A DNA stretch of 64,000 bases from Nageia nagi (lineage: Eukaryota; Pinophyta): positions 212,102,001 to 212,166,000 of the forward strand of contig JBITNC010000001.1 in the NCBI GenBank assembly GCA_050084985.1, in the 5' to 3' direction. Below are positions 36,240 through 48,165 of the stretch, piece after piece. The notes below the pieces were generated by a model. The model was not told the DNA's origin, ran no database searches, and worked only from the letters and a program-made list of their open reading frames with translations. Position numbers and translations under genes: made by a program. Numbering within the stretch: position 1 is the stretch's first letter; each line of letters opens with the position of its first letter.

Positions 36240-37380
36240 CCAAATCTAATCTCAAGAAGATGCTACATAGAAATGAAGAATGAAGTGAAGCATTTAACAT
36301 TAGGGGCAATAGTTAATCCTTTGGAGGTGTTCCACCCATGTCTAAAGATTTGAACCTACTATATGATTAGATTCTCAATACTAAGGAACTCATGAAAATT
36401 AATTTTGACATATATAATGGTGAGGGAGACCCTATGGCTTATATCAAGGCTTTCAAAATAAAATTTTGAGTTAAAATATAGATAAATAAATGATAACTTG
36501 ATGGCTAAATACTTCCCTAATATATTTCAAGATGATGCACTCAATTGGTACTTCTCTTTACTCACTAATTCAATTAATTATTATGTAGAACTTATTTTAG
36601 AATTTTACATCCATTTCAAATATCATGCTCCTAGATAAATGATAGTTTTAGATCTAGTTAGTGCTATCCAAGGTCCAAATAAGTGATTTGATAAATTTAG
36701 TCAAATTTTTCAAAAGATATGGAGAATAATTTCTAAATCCTTATCTGATTCTCATGTCACATCCATGTTTATCCATAATATCCATCCTAAGTCAAAGTTC
36801 ATAGACCTAGATTACATGATACTACCCTTTATCAAGATTATGCATAGGCTTGCCCAAAAAGAGAAGTACTTAGTTGATATAGGTGACTTGAAATATGGAA
36901 ACCTTAGCAAGGAGGATAAGGGAGGTATAAATAAAAAAGAAGAAGAAGATAAATATGTACATGTCATAGTAGAACCCTCATCCAAAGAATAATCAAGAGT
37001 AAAGAAATGTAAAATTTTAGGAAGAATAATATTTTAGCTTTCACTCCTATAATTATGTTTAAAGAATATTTATAAAAAGAATTAATCAAACCTAATATAA
37101 AACAAGAGCTAGGTCCTCATGATGGTAAACTAAATTGGTACAATAAAGTAGAATTTTATAAATATCATAAAGTTAAAAATCATAGAATAAATTCATACAT
37201 AATTTTGAGAAAATAATTATGAAAATTATTAGATGATTGTAAGATATAATATGATGCCTATATAGTTGATTTAGAAGATGTCAAACCACTCGTAGAAAAT
37301 TTCATCTTAAACCAAGAACTATGTGGTACCTATAGAAGAGGAATACCTAGAGGAAATATCAATCCAGCTATAATAAAGTG
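36240..37380 (+). pseudogene. Element F gag remnant
   Basis: Plus-strand text MKINFDIYNGEGDPMAYIKA (near 36390) is the FxGxxDPxxx entry of Ty3/gypsy gag. It is followed by DDALNWYFSLLTNSI (near 36530) and an open piece 36765-36992 with a charged tail. Near 37140-37200, VEFYKYHKVKNHRINSY matches the CxYHxxxGHxTxxC zinc-binding segment with its cysteines replaced by Tyr or Ser. The upstream sequence to 35825 is AT-rich leader with no gene. No 5' LTR was identified. Confidence 0.65.
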
Positions 37381-37589
37381 AATGGAGGTCCCTGGCAATC
37401 CTGGTATGAAATAACTCCTTGAGAAACTAAATGTAACTCATGCTAAGATAAGTATTTTTAAACTTTTGTAATTATTAATTGATCAAAAAAATACTTTATT
37501 TTATTCATTTAAGAAAACTAGAATTGATATGGATATCCATGTTCCTAAATTCATGGAGTTAGTAGGTAATCTTGACACTGATTTAATTT

Positions 37590-38140
37590 GTAACATGCTT
37601 TTCTTTCAATAGAGTAAATTTCCTAGTAAAGATATTATTGAGAAAAAATTAGGACTATATATCTGTATTAACATTGATGGTGTTCCTATTAAAAATGTTT
37701 TGATTGATATTAGTTCAAATGTTAATGTGTGTTCAATTGAATTATTACAAAAATACTTTCCTTGTATTTATGTAAAAATGAAAAGAACCATTATTTGTAT
37801 AAAAGGGTTTTATAATACTAAAAAGGAATGTATTGGATATATATCTATGCTTATTGAAGTAGGTGGTAAAATAGTTCATCAATAAGTTTATGTTTTTCAA
37901 GTAAAATTGCCATATAACTTATTGCTTGGTAGACTATGGATCCATAAGATTAGGGTTGTTACTTACACATTACATCATTTGATTAAATTTATGCATAAAT
38001 GCAACCAAGTTACTATTAATACAAAGGATGATCCCACATATGTGATTCAAGAAACTAAGAGGTTTTGGATTCCTCATGATTTAGTCAAAAGTGAGGAAGA
38101 TACACCAACATATATCACCACTATCACCTCATAAGAAGTA
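37590..38140 (+). pseudogene. Element F aspartic protease remnant
   Basis: The open frame 37700-37885 begins at the active-site region LIDISSNVNVCSIELLQK (DSGSS-type in intact relatives: Asp kept, Gly lost). The next piece (37907-38134) reads YNLLLGRLWIHKIRVVTYTL, the conserved C-terminal retropepsin block YxLLLGRPWxH. The order and spacing are normal for Ty3/gypsy. One stop (TAA at a Gln position) separates the two pieces. Confidence 0.75.
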
Positions 38141-39290
38141 AGTTTTGGAGCATATAAAATCCTAGAGATAAATATATGGGATAATTTCAAGGAGATCAAA
38201 TGATCCCTTATGATCTAAGAAACATAGCACTAACACCTAGAGGAGATAAAATATAAGCATTGCTAATCTATTTTTGTACAAAATAATGATCCCACCAAAG
38301 ATATCAATGTTCTCTACTAAGAATATGAAAAAAAGTGCATTCGATAGTGAAGATACAACTCCTAACCCTTTAAAAATACTAGATTAGGTAAGTATACAAT
38401 TCAATAGTATAGATTCTAATATTTCTAATGAATATATGAATAAATATTAATATGATAAAAAAATATTAGGTAAAAATGAACAAGGCATCATAGAGCCTAT
38501 TCTAAATGAAGGTTAGCATAAGAGAATAATTGATGTTAGACTTAATGATTCTACACCTAGTTTAGTGGTTCAACATATGGATAGTAGTGATCAGGATGGT
38601 ACTAGGGCTATATATGATGAGTGGTTGCATTATGGAATGATGTATTGACCAATAAAGGAGTTACAAGATTACTGTACATATCTATATAGATATCTTCAAG
38701 AATGATTATAATATCCTTAAGAATTTTGGGGCTTAAAGTGAGTTCTCCAAATTCAATGAAAAGAGGATCATAGCATGTTTCATGCAATATCAAACATATT
38801 TTGGTGAGGAGATTTGCACAAATAATGTATATATTATATGTTAGATTCCCACCCTTCTTTTATTTTTTCATTCATATTTCCTTTACTTTTTTGTTGATTT
38901 TTTGTTGACTCAACATAGGTCTAAGTAGTTTTTCTTTCATAGTTGTCTTCCCATACTTTAATGGGGTGATGATGTTGGGATAATAACACTATTTTTACAT
39001 TATTACCATCTCTTACAACTGATTTTAGATGCAATATTGGGGCATTACCTATATCTCCCCAACTCATTGATGAAAATCCTATATTAGTGAAGAAATAGTA
39101 GAAGTAAACATCGATACCTAAGAGAAACAATGATTGATCAAAATAGGAGCTTGGTTAGTCTTAGAAGAATGGGAAAGATATTGCCTATTGTTAAAAAAGT
39201 CTTTTCATATATTTTCTTAGTCTTATTTTGATGGTCTTGATCCTAATTTTATCACTCATAGCTTAGTTACTAATCAAAATATCAAACTAG
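38141..39290 (+). pseudogene. Element F linker between protease and RT
   Basis: AT-rich, stop-filled sequence in the position of the acidic linker upstream of RT. Short stretches such as VSTKEYEK-like and LNDSTPSLVVQHMD-like text are readable, but no domain is recognised. The small minus-strand frames here (38608-38793, 38921-39130) are shadows. Confidence 0.35.
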
Positions 39291-39995
39291 TTCAAAAAAA
39301 GCCTAAAAAGATGCATATTAGGATAGCCTTTTCTATTAAAAAATAAATTTATAAGTATATTGTAGTTAGTTTAATTATTCCTATATGGATTTCTAACATT
39401 ATGCCTATATCTAATACTAATAGTGAAATAAGATATACATATTTTAGGGAAATCAACAAGGCATATCCTAAAGATGCCTTTCCTTTTCCTAACATTGATA
39501 TGCTTATAGAATTGATAATAGACTATAATATATTATCTTTAATGGATGTATTTTTTGGTCACAATCAAATAATAATGAATAAGGAATAATATAATATAGC
39601 ATTTGTTACTCCTAGAGGCATATTTTGTTGGGTAATCATGTCTTTTAGTCTAAAGAATGTTTATGCAACTTATCAGATAGCCATGGTAATTATGTTCCAT
39701 GATATGATCCATGATAGTGTTAAGGTATATGTTGATAAAATCCTAGATATATACACAACCAAAGATGATCATATTTTAGATTTGATAAATATTTTTTAAA
39801 TAAAGAGAGAATACAAATTGGAATTGAAACCTCAAAAGTGTGAATTTGCAATATCATTAGGTAAATTGCTTCGATTTATTGTTTCTAGAAGATGTATAGA
39901 GGTGGATCTTAAGAAATTTTCAATAATTATTGATTTTATTATTTATAAAAAATTGAAAGAGTTGAAAAGTATTCAAGGAAAATAAGGTTCATTAC
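39290..39995 (+). pseudogene. Element F reverse transcriptase remnant
   Basis: RT blocks in one nearly continuous frame: YTYFREINKAYPKDAFPFPN (near 39430-39490), NIDMLIEL, LSLMDVFFGHNQI, a TPRGIFCWVIM block, ATYQIAMVIMFHDMIHDSVK and the catalytic motif as YVDK (39728-39739) instead of YVDD. CEFAISLGKLLRFIVSRR follows. The second catalytic Asp is therefore lost. Stops sit mainly at Gln or Trp positions. Confidence 0.8.
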
Positions 39996-40570
39996 TTAGC
40001 TAGTAGATATGACTTCCCCATTTTCTCATTTGCTAAAGAATAGTGAAAAATTCATTTATGATGAAAAATGTCAAAAGGATTTGGAGAACATAAAAAGGTA
40101 TATTAATAATACTCTAGTTTTAGCCCCTTATAATTTGGAAAAGATTTTTTTACTTCACATTTTAGTAACATTAAGTGCATTAGGGGTAATATTAGCTCAA
40201 AAAGATGACAATAATAAGGAAAGAGTGATCTACTATATTAGTAAGAATTTACTTGATTATGAGATAGGGTACAATCCAATTTAAAAGATATATTTTATAT
40301 AATATTTTAAATCAAAAATTTAATAAAATAAATGCTTAATAACACAACTTATGTCATAGCTTAGCTGATCCTATTAGATATCTAGTGTCTAAGTCCTACT
40401 TATTAGGAAGGGCTAGAATGTGGGTAATGTTGCATCAAGAATTTGATTTGGTATTTATCACTTAGAAGTTAATAAATGGATAGGTTATAACAAATTTTAT
40501 TACTAATTACCTACAAAATAAAGTATCCAACATGTAAGAATAATTTTTAGATGAAGTGGATGGCTAGAAT
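39996..40570 (+). pseudogene. Element F RNase H remnant, element truncated after it
   Basis: The open frame 40009-40284 reads FIYDEKCQKDLENIKRYI, NTLVLAPYNLEKIFLLHI and RVIYYISKNLLDYEIGYNPI, the RNase H that follows RT. In another frame near 40385-40500, YLLGRARMW and QEFDLVFITQKLINGQ match the segment that ends this region in E1/E2. No second RNase H and no integrase follow: at about 40570 the homology stops, and an inverted LTR fragment begins shortly after. Confidence 0.7.
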
Positions 40571-40593
40571 AACCCTAAATCAAGTGCTACCAT

Positions 40594-40672
40594 TAGATAG
40601 AACATAAAGTATAACATGTAATGAACACAAAGTATAGAATTAGATAGAACACAAAGTATAACATGTAATGAA
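40594..40672. repeat. Tandem duplication, period 47 bp
   Basis: TAGATAGAACAYAAAGTATA starts at 40594 and at 40641, followed in both by ACATGTAATGAA. A recent-looking local duplication in noncoding sequence. Confidence 0.75.
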
Positions 40673-40683
40673 ATATCAAAGCA

Positions 40684-40950
40684 TGTATATCCTCAAATAG
40701 GTGGTATTTAGAGATATTGTAAGTGTAGTATGATAATTGTATTGATAACCACTATCAAATAGATATGTTAGGGATTATTGTGTAGTGCACCTCCTTTTAT
40801 ACCTACATGGATAAAAGGGAGAGTGAGAGTTGACTTCAAAATAATAATAATAATCTCAATAGAATTATATAATAATATGATATTCTCAAGATAATTCTAA
40901 ATAAAAAATGATTAAGAGATATTAGTATTGACTAGAACATATGTAGTATG
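40684..40950 (-). repeat. Truncated A3-type LTR fragment, inverted
   Basis: On the minus strand this matches about 11405-11720 of the A3 LTR. Common text includes TACAATATCTC and the run AATTCTATTGA...TTATTATTATTATT. Both LTR ends are missing, so it is a scrap and not a solo LTR. Confidence 0.65.
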
Positions 40951-41140
40951 TTAACCAGTTTTTCTTGTGAGGAAGAAAAAGGGGATCTATGATCCTCCTT
41001 TTAACAAAGTGATCCTCGATATGTTTGCTTAGTGATAATGAATTTTGTTAAGACTTATGTTATTTTTCTCATAATATTTCCCATACTTAGATTAAATAAT
41101 TACTCTACTAATTCTTAAAAAGTAAGTAATTACTTAATAT

Positions 41141-41240
41141 TTGTAACTTAGCTATATTAAACTTGCTCAAGTTATCAAAGTTATGAGGAATTGTAACTTA
41201 GTTGTATTAAACTTGCTCAAGTTATCAAAGTTATGAGGAA
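41141..41240. repeat. Tandem duplication of 50 bp
   Basis: 41141-41190 and 41191-41240 are adjacent copies differing at two positions (GCTATATTAA against GTTGTATTAA). A diverged relative of part of the unit (GAGTTATCCAAGTTACAAGG) is at about 41440-41460. Confidence 0.9.
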
Positions 41241-42110
41241 GGTAGTAATATATTTCATACAAGTATATATTCAGTTATTAAATGAATATTATTCTATTTT
41301 TCATATTTTCTCTATATGTGTGAAAACTTAGATGTATTTTCTTACAACTTTCCTTGCTCTTAGGTTAAGTGTTTTGTTCCACTATCTCCTCTAAGGTAAA
41401 CAAACACTTAGATTTCTAACTCAAACAAAGTCTTCTTGCTTGAGTTATCCAAGTTACAAGGAGGTAGTGATATACTCCATGTAAGTGAATTTATACTTAG
41501 TTCCTTTTACTTCCAATGTATGAATACTTAGTTCCTTAAGTAAAGTTTCATGATGCATAGCTTTCATAATACTTCATACTTTCTTTACTAACTTAAATGA
41601 TGTTTTATTTTTAAGTTTGTAAAAAGATATCTCCATTTAAGTGTTGAAAATGAATTACTAAATTCCCTTGTAATTCAATTTCCAACTCAAACAAGCATAA
41701 AAATAACACATATACATAAATGAGATGTAAAATAAACTCTTCTTATTACTACTTGAAAGCTTATATTACAATTTTCAAAATTTAGAGCCTTTGAGAGAGA
41801 GATAAAAATGAGGCTCATTGGCCTTTAAGTAGTATTAAAAAGTAGTTAGGTTTAAAATAAAACCCCAACTTCCTTGAAACCCTAATTTAAAAATCCTAAT
41901 TTTAAAGCATCAAAATTTGGCTAAGTTTGGAAAATAACCAACCCATACATTTACTAAGTCTAAAGAATAAAACATAGAAATTTTTCTAACTATGGATACT
42001 AAAGGGGAAATTTTTTTTAACACCCTTAATTCCTTTTATAATGCCATCTATAGAAAAAATAAAAATGGAAAGTTCATCTTCAATTTGTTATCAATGAGGG
42101 AGGGGGAGTA
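41241..42110. other. Noncoding sequence, probably old retroelement
   Basis: No gene is seen. It contains GAGAGAGAGATAAAAATGAGG (from 41791) and an AAACCCTAAT-type run near 41877-41900. At its right end there is a purine-rich tract GAGGGAGGGGGAG (about 42095-42108), which could be an LTR or polypurine-tract edge of an unidentified element. Confidence 0.35.
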
Positions 42111-42129
42111 AATAAGGTTTTCTACATAA

Positions 42130-43355
42130 CCTTTACCTTGATGTCTCCTCCTAAGAAGCTATGCACCCTATCACATCCCTCCACTGATCCTTGATATTGA
42201 TAAATCATCTTTCATGTTTCCCAATTCTTAATTTTTTGATGTGTTATTTTAACTTGAACAACCCAAGAGAGATAGAATCCATATGATCCAATAACTTTCT
42301 CTAAATATTCTAATTTTAAATTTTTCTTCAAGAGTTCTTTTATGTTCTTTTTGACTTTGTCATCACTTCTGCATTGGCTTAATTCATCTAAGGTTGAGAT
42401 ATCAACTAAATCAATAATATCCTAATTCTCTTTATATACCTAATTAGAGTTTTCTTTTAAGGCCTTGCACCTAAGTTTTACATTTGTTAACTAATCAAAA
42501 GGAAATGAAAATTATTTATAAAATTTTATTAATCTTTCATCACTTTTTCATGCTTAATCCTTACTACATTTTCCACTTCTACCATCCATTGATCTATATA
42601 TTTGTTGATATCAACATCAATACTATACAATGAAAAGTTCATGTTATTAAGATAAATGAGATCATGATATGCATTACATAAGACTTTGATTGATTTCTTG
42701 ATCAATTTATCAATTTTTTTCTTAAGCTTGCAATCTCTTCTTTATTTGGATTTTAGCTCTTCTTTATTAGGCCCTATCTCCTCAAATTATTTAAAATTCT
42801 TTTTCATTTTCTTCACCTCTCTCTTGAGGTTATTAATCTATAATTCTTTCTCTTGAGCTAACTTTGTTAAGTTTTTGGTACCTTGAATAATAATAATACA
42901 TGCATTTGATTTGATTCCAAATGTCCTAATATCATATTCTATGGTGTTAACTTTTATCCTTTTATCATTTGGTTTTCTGAGATTAGTTGAGAGCTTGCTA
43001 ACATAAAGAGTTTCTTTACCAAACTATATGATAGTTAATAATTTTTTTATAATTAGAGCAATCTTTTGTTCCATAATTTTTTACTATTTTTCTCTTTCAC
43101 TACCACTACTAGCCTCTTCAAGCCTTTTTGAATAAGCATCAATATCTTTATTTTTAAGTTCTTTGAGCTAAGCTGATTCAGGGTGGTGGTATGCTTAATC
43201 GTGATAATGTGTTTATCATATTCATCTTATCTTCTTTTATTTTTCATTTTTTCATTTTTATCATCACCATTATTTCCATATCTTCCCCTTCAGTCACTTT
43301 AGATGATTTCTTAGATCAAGATTTCTATGAGCTAGATCTTTTGTGAGGCATAAAG
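42130..43355 (-). pseudogene. Unrecognised minus-strand coding remnant, coiled-coil-like
   Basis: Minus-strand text in shifting frames is rich in Lys, Glu and Leu: for example LTKLAQEKELxINNLKREVK (about 42890-42830), then DQWMVEVENVVRIKHEKVMK (near 42590) and further toward 42140 a GGDIKVKVM-type stretch. The first block looks like a coiled coil. No catalytic or nucleic-acid-binding motif was recognised. It may belong to element G, whose gag remnant lies on the same strand on the other side of E2, but that link is inference. Confidence 0.35.
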
Positions 43356-43363
43356 CCTTTCTT

Positions 43364-44080
43364 TACCTCAAGAATATTAATGTTATTTTGGATATGATCA
43401 ATATATATCATCAACTTACTATGTTCTTGTTTATGTAGGTACATACTAAAGGAGTAGGTTGTATTATTATCTATTTAAATAGGTATCTAATAGTAAGTCC
43501 TCATCAAGGAAATACATGATCCCATATCTAGTCTTGATGATAGCAGTCCTTTAGGTGTCTCTTGACACCACCATTCAAGGTTGAGTTGGTGTACTTCCTT
43601 ATGTGAGCATCTTGATAATTATAAGCTTATCTAAGTATCAAAATAGGACCATCAAGAGTTTGTGTGGAGGCACAAAATTAGTTCAAAATAAATAATAGTC
43701 TAAAAAATACTATTAGTGCTCCTCTATAGATGAAAGCTGATCATCGATGCTCCTTTCAAGCATGCAATAGATTGCTCATGGCCCTCTTTTTGGATCATCC
43801 TACTCTACTACTTTAGGTGCAAACTTTGTTCATTATTAAGGCTTTGTCAGCATCTTCCATTCATCCATATTAAGTATGATCCATGAGGTAAGCACACAAA
43901 TTTAATCTTATTTGGTAATGTCATTTTGATTCCAATTATTCATTATCTTCTATATTATATTGTCTTGTTATAAATTGATATCCATTAGCTTAGAATTTAC
44001 AAATAAATATATGTATCTTTTGGGATTGTAGATGATATTTAATTTATTTGTAATATTGAATACACTTTTATTTGTAAACA
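43364..44080 (+). repeat. E2 5' LTR, 5'-truncated
   Basis: Homologous to 59465-60167 from TCAAGAATATTAATGTTATT onward. It ends TTTGTAAACA and is followed by the primer-binding-site motif. The first ~70 bp of the LTR, including the start hairpin, are absent; the sequence to the left is unrelated. Confidence 0.8.
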
Positions 44081-44105
44081 TTTTGGTATACTTGATGTGA
44101 ATAAT
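44081..44105 (+). other. E2 primer-binding-site region
   Basis: TTTTGGTATACTTGATGTGA against TTTTGGTGAACTTGATATGA in E1. The shared core beyond the first ten bases shows that the motif extends through CTTGAT in this family. Confidence 0.55.
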
Positions 44106-44173
44106 AAGTAGTTGTGCTAAGACCCTAAGGTTTTAGTTAGAAATAATAAGCAATTTTGTGAGTTATTTTAGAT

Positions 44174-45166
44174 ATCGATCTATTAAGAGTATTCTTACAA
44201 ATTCTTGTAAGAAGAGATCTTAATGAGATCTTGGGAGATATATAATGTGATGGACTAGAAGCACCTAATGAAGAAGCTAACCCCAATGATGGAAGTAATA
44301 ATGATAACATTCAAGCTACTATTAAGGGTATGCAAAGATAAATTAATCAACTAGAAAAAGGATCAGTTCAGCTAGATAACTCAATTGAGTTTGGTAGCCT
44401 TCTATGTGATGAGATTCATTTATGCATGCCACCATTGGATTATAAAGATCCCAAGTTTTGTAAGTTCAATAGAGAAGGATATCTTAGGAGATATTTATAA
44501 GGGTTTAAAAATGAATGTGAGCTTAAAATCAATATGGATTCAAGATTACAAGCAAAGTTCTTTCCTCATAATTTGGAAGGAGAGGCTCATGAATGGTTCT
44601 ATTCTCTACCTAAAAGGTTAGTTACATCATTTCAAGAATTGAGCAACTTATTTCTAAAATAGTATAGGCATAATATCAAGCATGAAGTCATGGCTTTGGA
44701 TCAATATGCTATGAGGCAAAGTAGTAATGAGAATCTTGAAAAGTTTATTGTATGATTCAAGAATACATGCAAATAAATCAAAATAAAGCTCATTAAAAAA
44801 GAGGTAAACAATATATTCAAATATGTTGTCATATTATACTTACAATCCTATGTTATTGATTATACACATCTAGCATTTTTTGATATAACATATAAGCTAT
44901 TGGAAAAAGAAAAAGTTCCTATGAAATTAGGGCTTATGAAGTATTGAGATGATGACAAACCTAGGGCCAAGGATAAGCACCTATAATCACTATAGAAAGA
45001 TAAATTATTTCATGTTGCAAAAAAAGTAGATGAAAAGAAAGAAAGGAAATTTATAAAGTTTCTTATACCTCCCAAGGTTATCTTGAAATATCTAATGGCA
45101 AAAGGACTATTCCAACCTTTACCTAAGAGAGAGGAAGATGAATTAGTAGAGAGGCTATCATGGAAC
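44174..45166 (+). pseudogene. E2 gag, first part
   Basis: The frame corresponds to E1 gag, but the start codon has become ATC (44174-44176). It then reads GDIQCDGPKAPNEEANPNDG-like text, IQATIKGMQR, and DEIHLCMPPLDYKDPKFCKF in another frame. HNLEGEAHEWFYSLPKRLVT (near 44570-44620) is the classic gag helix EGxAxxWFxxLP. EKEKVPMKLGLMKY and DEKKERKFIKFLIPP follow. It breaks at 45166, where E1 is inserted, and resumes at 53537. Confidence 0.75.
45162..45166. other. Target-site duplication of E1 (left copy)
   Basis: GGAAC at 45162-45166 pairs with GGTAC at 53532-53536. This 5-bp duplication with one mismatch brackets E1 exactly at its LTR ends. Confidence 0.75.
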
Positions 45167-45921
45167 TATTTAAAAATATAAAAGTGTATTCAAGAATGCA
45201 AATATCTTTTTGTAAATTTTAAGCTAATAGATAGCAATTTGTAACAAGATAAGCTAATATAGAAGATAACAAGTAACTAAAATTGAAATGACATTACCAA
45301 TAAGATTAAATTTGTGTACTTACCTCATGGAGCATACCTGATATAAATGAATAAAAGATACTGATGAAGCCTCAATAACAAATAAAGTCTACGCCCAAAG
45401 TCATTAAGTAATATGATCCAAAAAGAGGGTCATAGGTGGTCTATTTCATGCTCAAAAGGAGCATCAATGATCTACTTTCATCTATAAGGAGCATTGGTGA
45501 TATTTGTTAGACTATATTCTATTTTTAACTAACTTTATGCCTCCACAAAAACTCTTAATAGTCTCAATTTGATACTCAGATAAGCTTAGAATTGTTAAGA
45601 TGCTTGCATAAGGAAGTACATAAACCCAACCTTGAATGGTAGTGTTAAGAGATACCTAAAGGACTACCATCATCAAGACCAGATATGGGATCATGTATCT
45701 CCTTGATGTGTACTTACTATTAGATCCCTATTTATATAGATAATAATATGACCTACTCCTTATGTTGACATGTACCTACATAAACAAGAATATACTAAGT
45801 CGATGATATATATTGATCATATCCAACATATCATAAATATTTTTAAACTAGACATATAAGTGCAAGTACATATTTTCTAGTGTATTAAATTAAATGCATA
45901 AATTAATTTTTTATGATAATA
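45167..45921 (-). repeat. E1 3' LTR
   Basis: Minus-strand LTR ending (low coordinate) at TATTTA, where TG of the reverse complement has become TA. Collinear with 52743-53531; shared text includes GGGATCATGTATCTCCTTGAT. The start (45921 downward) is TATTATCATAAAAAATTAA. Confidence 0.9.
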
Positions 45922-46329
45922 AATGCCCCACTTTTAATGAAAAATTGAAAATCACTAGGTGCATTGAGATTTTTCATTCAAAGTATAACCAAATGTCTTA
46001 GTAATCAAATATTGATAAGTGTAGATAAGCATAATACCAACACTAATCAATCTATTTTCATATTGAACTATGATAAATATATAATAAAGATAATCAATTA
46101 TATTTACAAAAGGTATGAGTTTATTAAAACCCCCTTATATGACATCCATCATGTTGCCCCTAGTTGGTTATGATATGCTCCATGAGCTCTAATGATAACT
46201 TGTAAAAGAAAGAGTTCTAGGGCCATATCCATTTACCAAGAGGTCATTGATGATAATTACCTATATTTTTGATATATATTCATGTATGGAGTGCAACCAT
46301 ATTATGTCATACATGATTATATATCCATT

Positions 46330-46640
46330 GATCTTATGAAAACTAAACTTCTTACCAAGAGGCATAATGATAAAACTAGGAGCTAAAACTCTACCAAGAG
46401 GCATATTATAATTAGGAGTGGATTTGGAACTCTACTAAGAGGCATGATATGATCATGAGAGCTAAAAATCTATGCCAAGAGGTAGGAAAATAAGATGATG
46501 ATATGAGAGCTAAAACTCTATGCCAAGAGGTAGGAAACTAGGATGATCATATGAGAGCTAAAACTTTGTGCTAAGAGGCATGCAAATGTTATGATCTAGA
46601 AGCTAAAACTTTACACCAAGGGGTATCTAATGATATTTAT
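46330..46640 (-). repeat. Minisatellite in the E1 3' UTR
   Basis: About seven imperfect units of 40-50 bp, each containing on the plus strand GAGAGCTAAAACTCTATGCC or a close variant followed by AAGAGGYA. It lies between the integrase C-terminus and the 3' LTR. The same unit in inverse orientation forms the array at 58600-58985 in E2. Confidence 0.85.
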
Positions 46641-46814
46641 TTTTACTATTTTTGATTGTACAATAGGACCATAGGTGGTGCTTTTCTACTAAAATAGAGC
46701 ACTACACTCCTCTTATGATACTAAAATGACCCTCTATTTTTAGATTTTTTTTGGTGCCATCTATACCATGATTATCCTTGTAGTAACATTTTTACAAAAA
46801 TAGATGCATGGGAT

Positions 46815-48165
46815 GACCCATAAGTTGCATAGATGTGATAACTCTTTAAGTGCCTAGCATTGATGGGATTTTTTAGAACCTCGCCATACAATGTAGATAA
46901 TCTATATCCACATCTACCAAAGACCTCTTGATGATGTATGGGCCAACCCAATTTGGATCAAACTTTTTTTTAAGTTCATCTTTTGTTGTAGTGTTAGAAA
47001 CATTCTCTTGTAGAACCATATCTTTAACCTCAAATGCTTTGGACACCATTTTCTTTCCATAGTCCCTGTTTATTCTTTATTGATATGTTCTAAGATGCTC
47101 TAGTGCATTAATTCTTTTCACATCTAATGCCTTTAGTTGATTTAGTCTTGCTTTCCATTATTGTGGTCCCTTTATGATATCTTTGGGTGCAATTCTCAAA
47201 GAAGAGATCTTAATTTCAAGTGAAATGACTACTTCATCACCATACATAAGAGAGTATGGAGTAGCACCTACTACTATTCTTTCAATTGTTCTATATGCCC
47301 ATAAGGCATATGGTAATTGATCATGCCAATCTCTATTATTCTTTTTGATAGTTTTTGTTAATATATTCTTGATTGTTTTATTCATTACTTTAGCTTGTCC
47401 ATTCCCTTAGGGATAGTAAACTAAAAAAAAACTCTATTTAACCTTCATCTTTATACAAAATTCTTTGATATCCTTACTTGTAAAATTCACATCATTATCC
47501 ATGATCAACTTTTGAGGTATGCTAAATCTACAAATGATATATTCCTTAATTAAATTGATAACATATGTTTATATAGCTATCTTCAAAGGAATTACCTTAA
47601 CCCATTTAGTGTAGTATTCGATGGCAAATCAAGATAAATTTGTGCCCCTCACTAGATGGAGGATTGATAACACCCATGAAATCAAATCCAACATTGAAAA
47701 AAGCCATGGTGATGTGACATAGTTCAAATCTTGAGTAGGTATTTATTTTAAGTGTGCATGCTTTTAACATTGCTCACACTTCTTAACATGTTCATAAAAA
47801 TCATGTTCCATGGTGGGCCACCAATAACCCATCATAATCAACTTTCCATAAACCAATCTTCCATTGAAATGACCTCTACATGATCCTTCATGAGCATGGT
47901 TTAATGGTATTTCAATCTCCTCATCATGGAGACATCTCAAAATAATACCATTAAATGATCTTTTATAAAGTATATCATCAATGATAATATATTTTGTAGC
48001 AAGCCTTTTTATTTTAATTTGTTCTCTCTTGTCAAGTGTAGCATCAATAAATTTGTCCCTCAAATATCTAAATATGTGTTGGTATAAAGGACTTACCTCA
48101 TAACCAACCTTTTGAGTAACACATACCATTTTCAAGTCCTCCTTAGCAATTGATGGAGTTCCCAT
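46815..48165 (-). pseudogene. E1 integrase
   Basis: The N-terminal open piece (47764-48165) contains the zinc finger: HAHEGSCRGHFNGRLVYGKL, then MGYWWPTMEHDFYEHVKKCE and the final Cys, a complete H-x-H...C-x2-C type finger. The core shows first Asp FDFMGV (about 47672), second Asp in IMDNDVNF (near 47495) and, at the third position, GQAKVMNK (about 47390). There the catalytic Glu is replaced by Lys; E2 keeps GQAEVINK. The open piece 47158-47385 continues with RDWHDQLPYALWAYRT and ATPYSLMYGDEVV. The C-terminal domain near 46880-47040 reads DPNWVGPYII. Frame breaks lie between the pieces. Confidence 0.85.
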
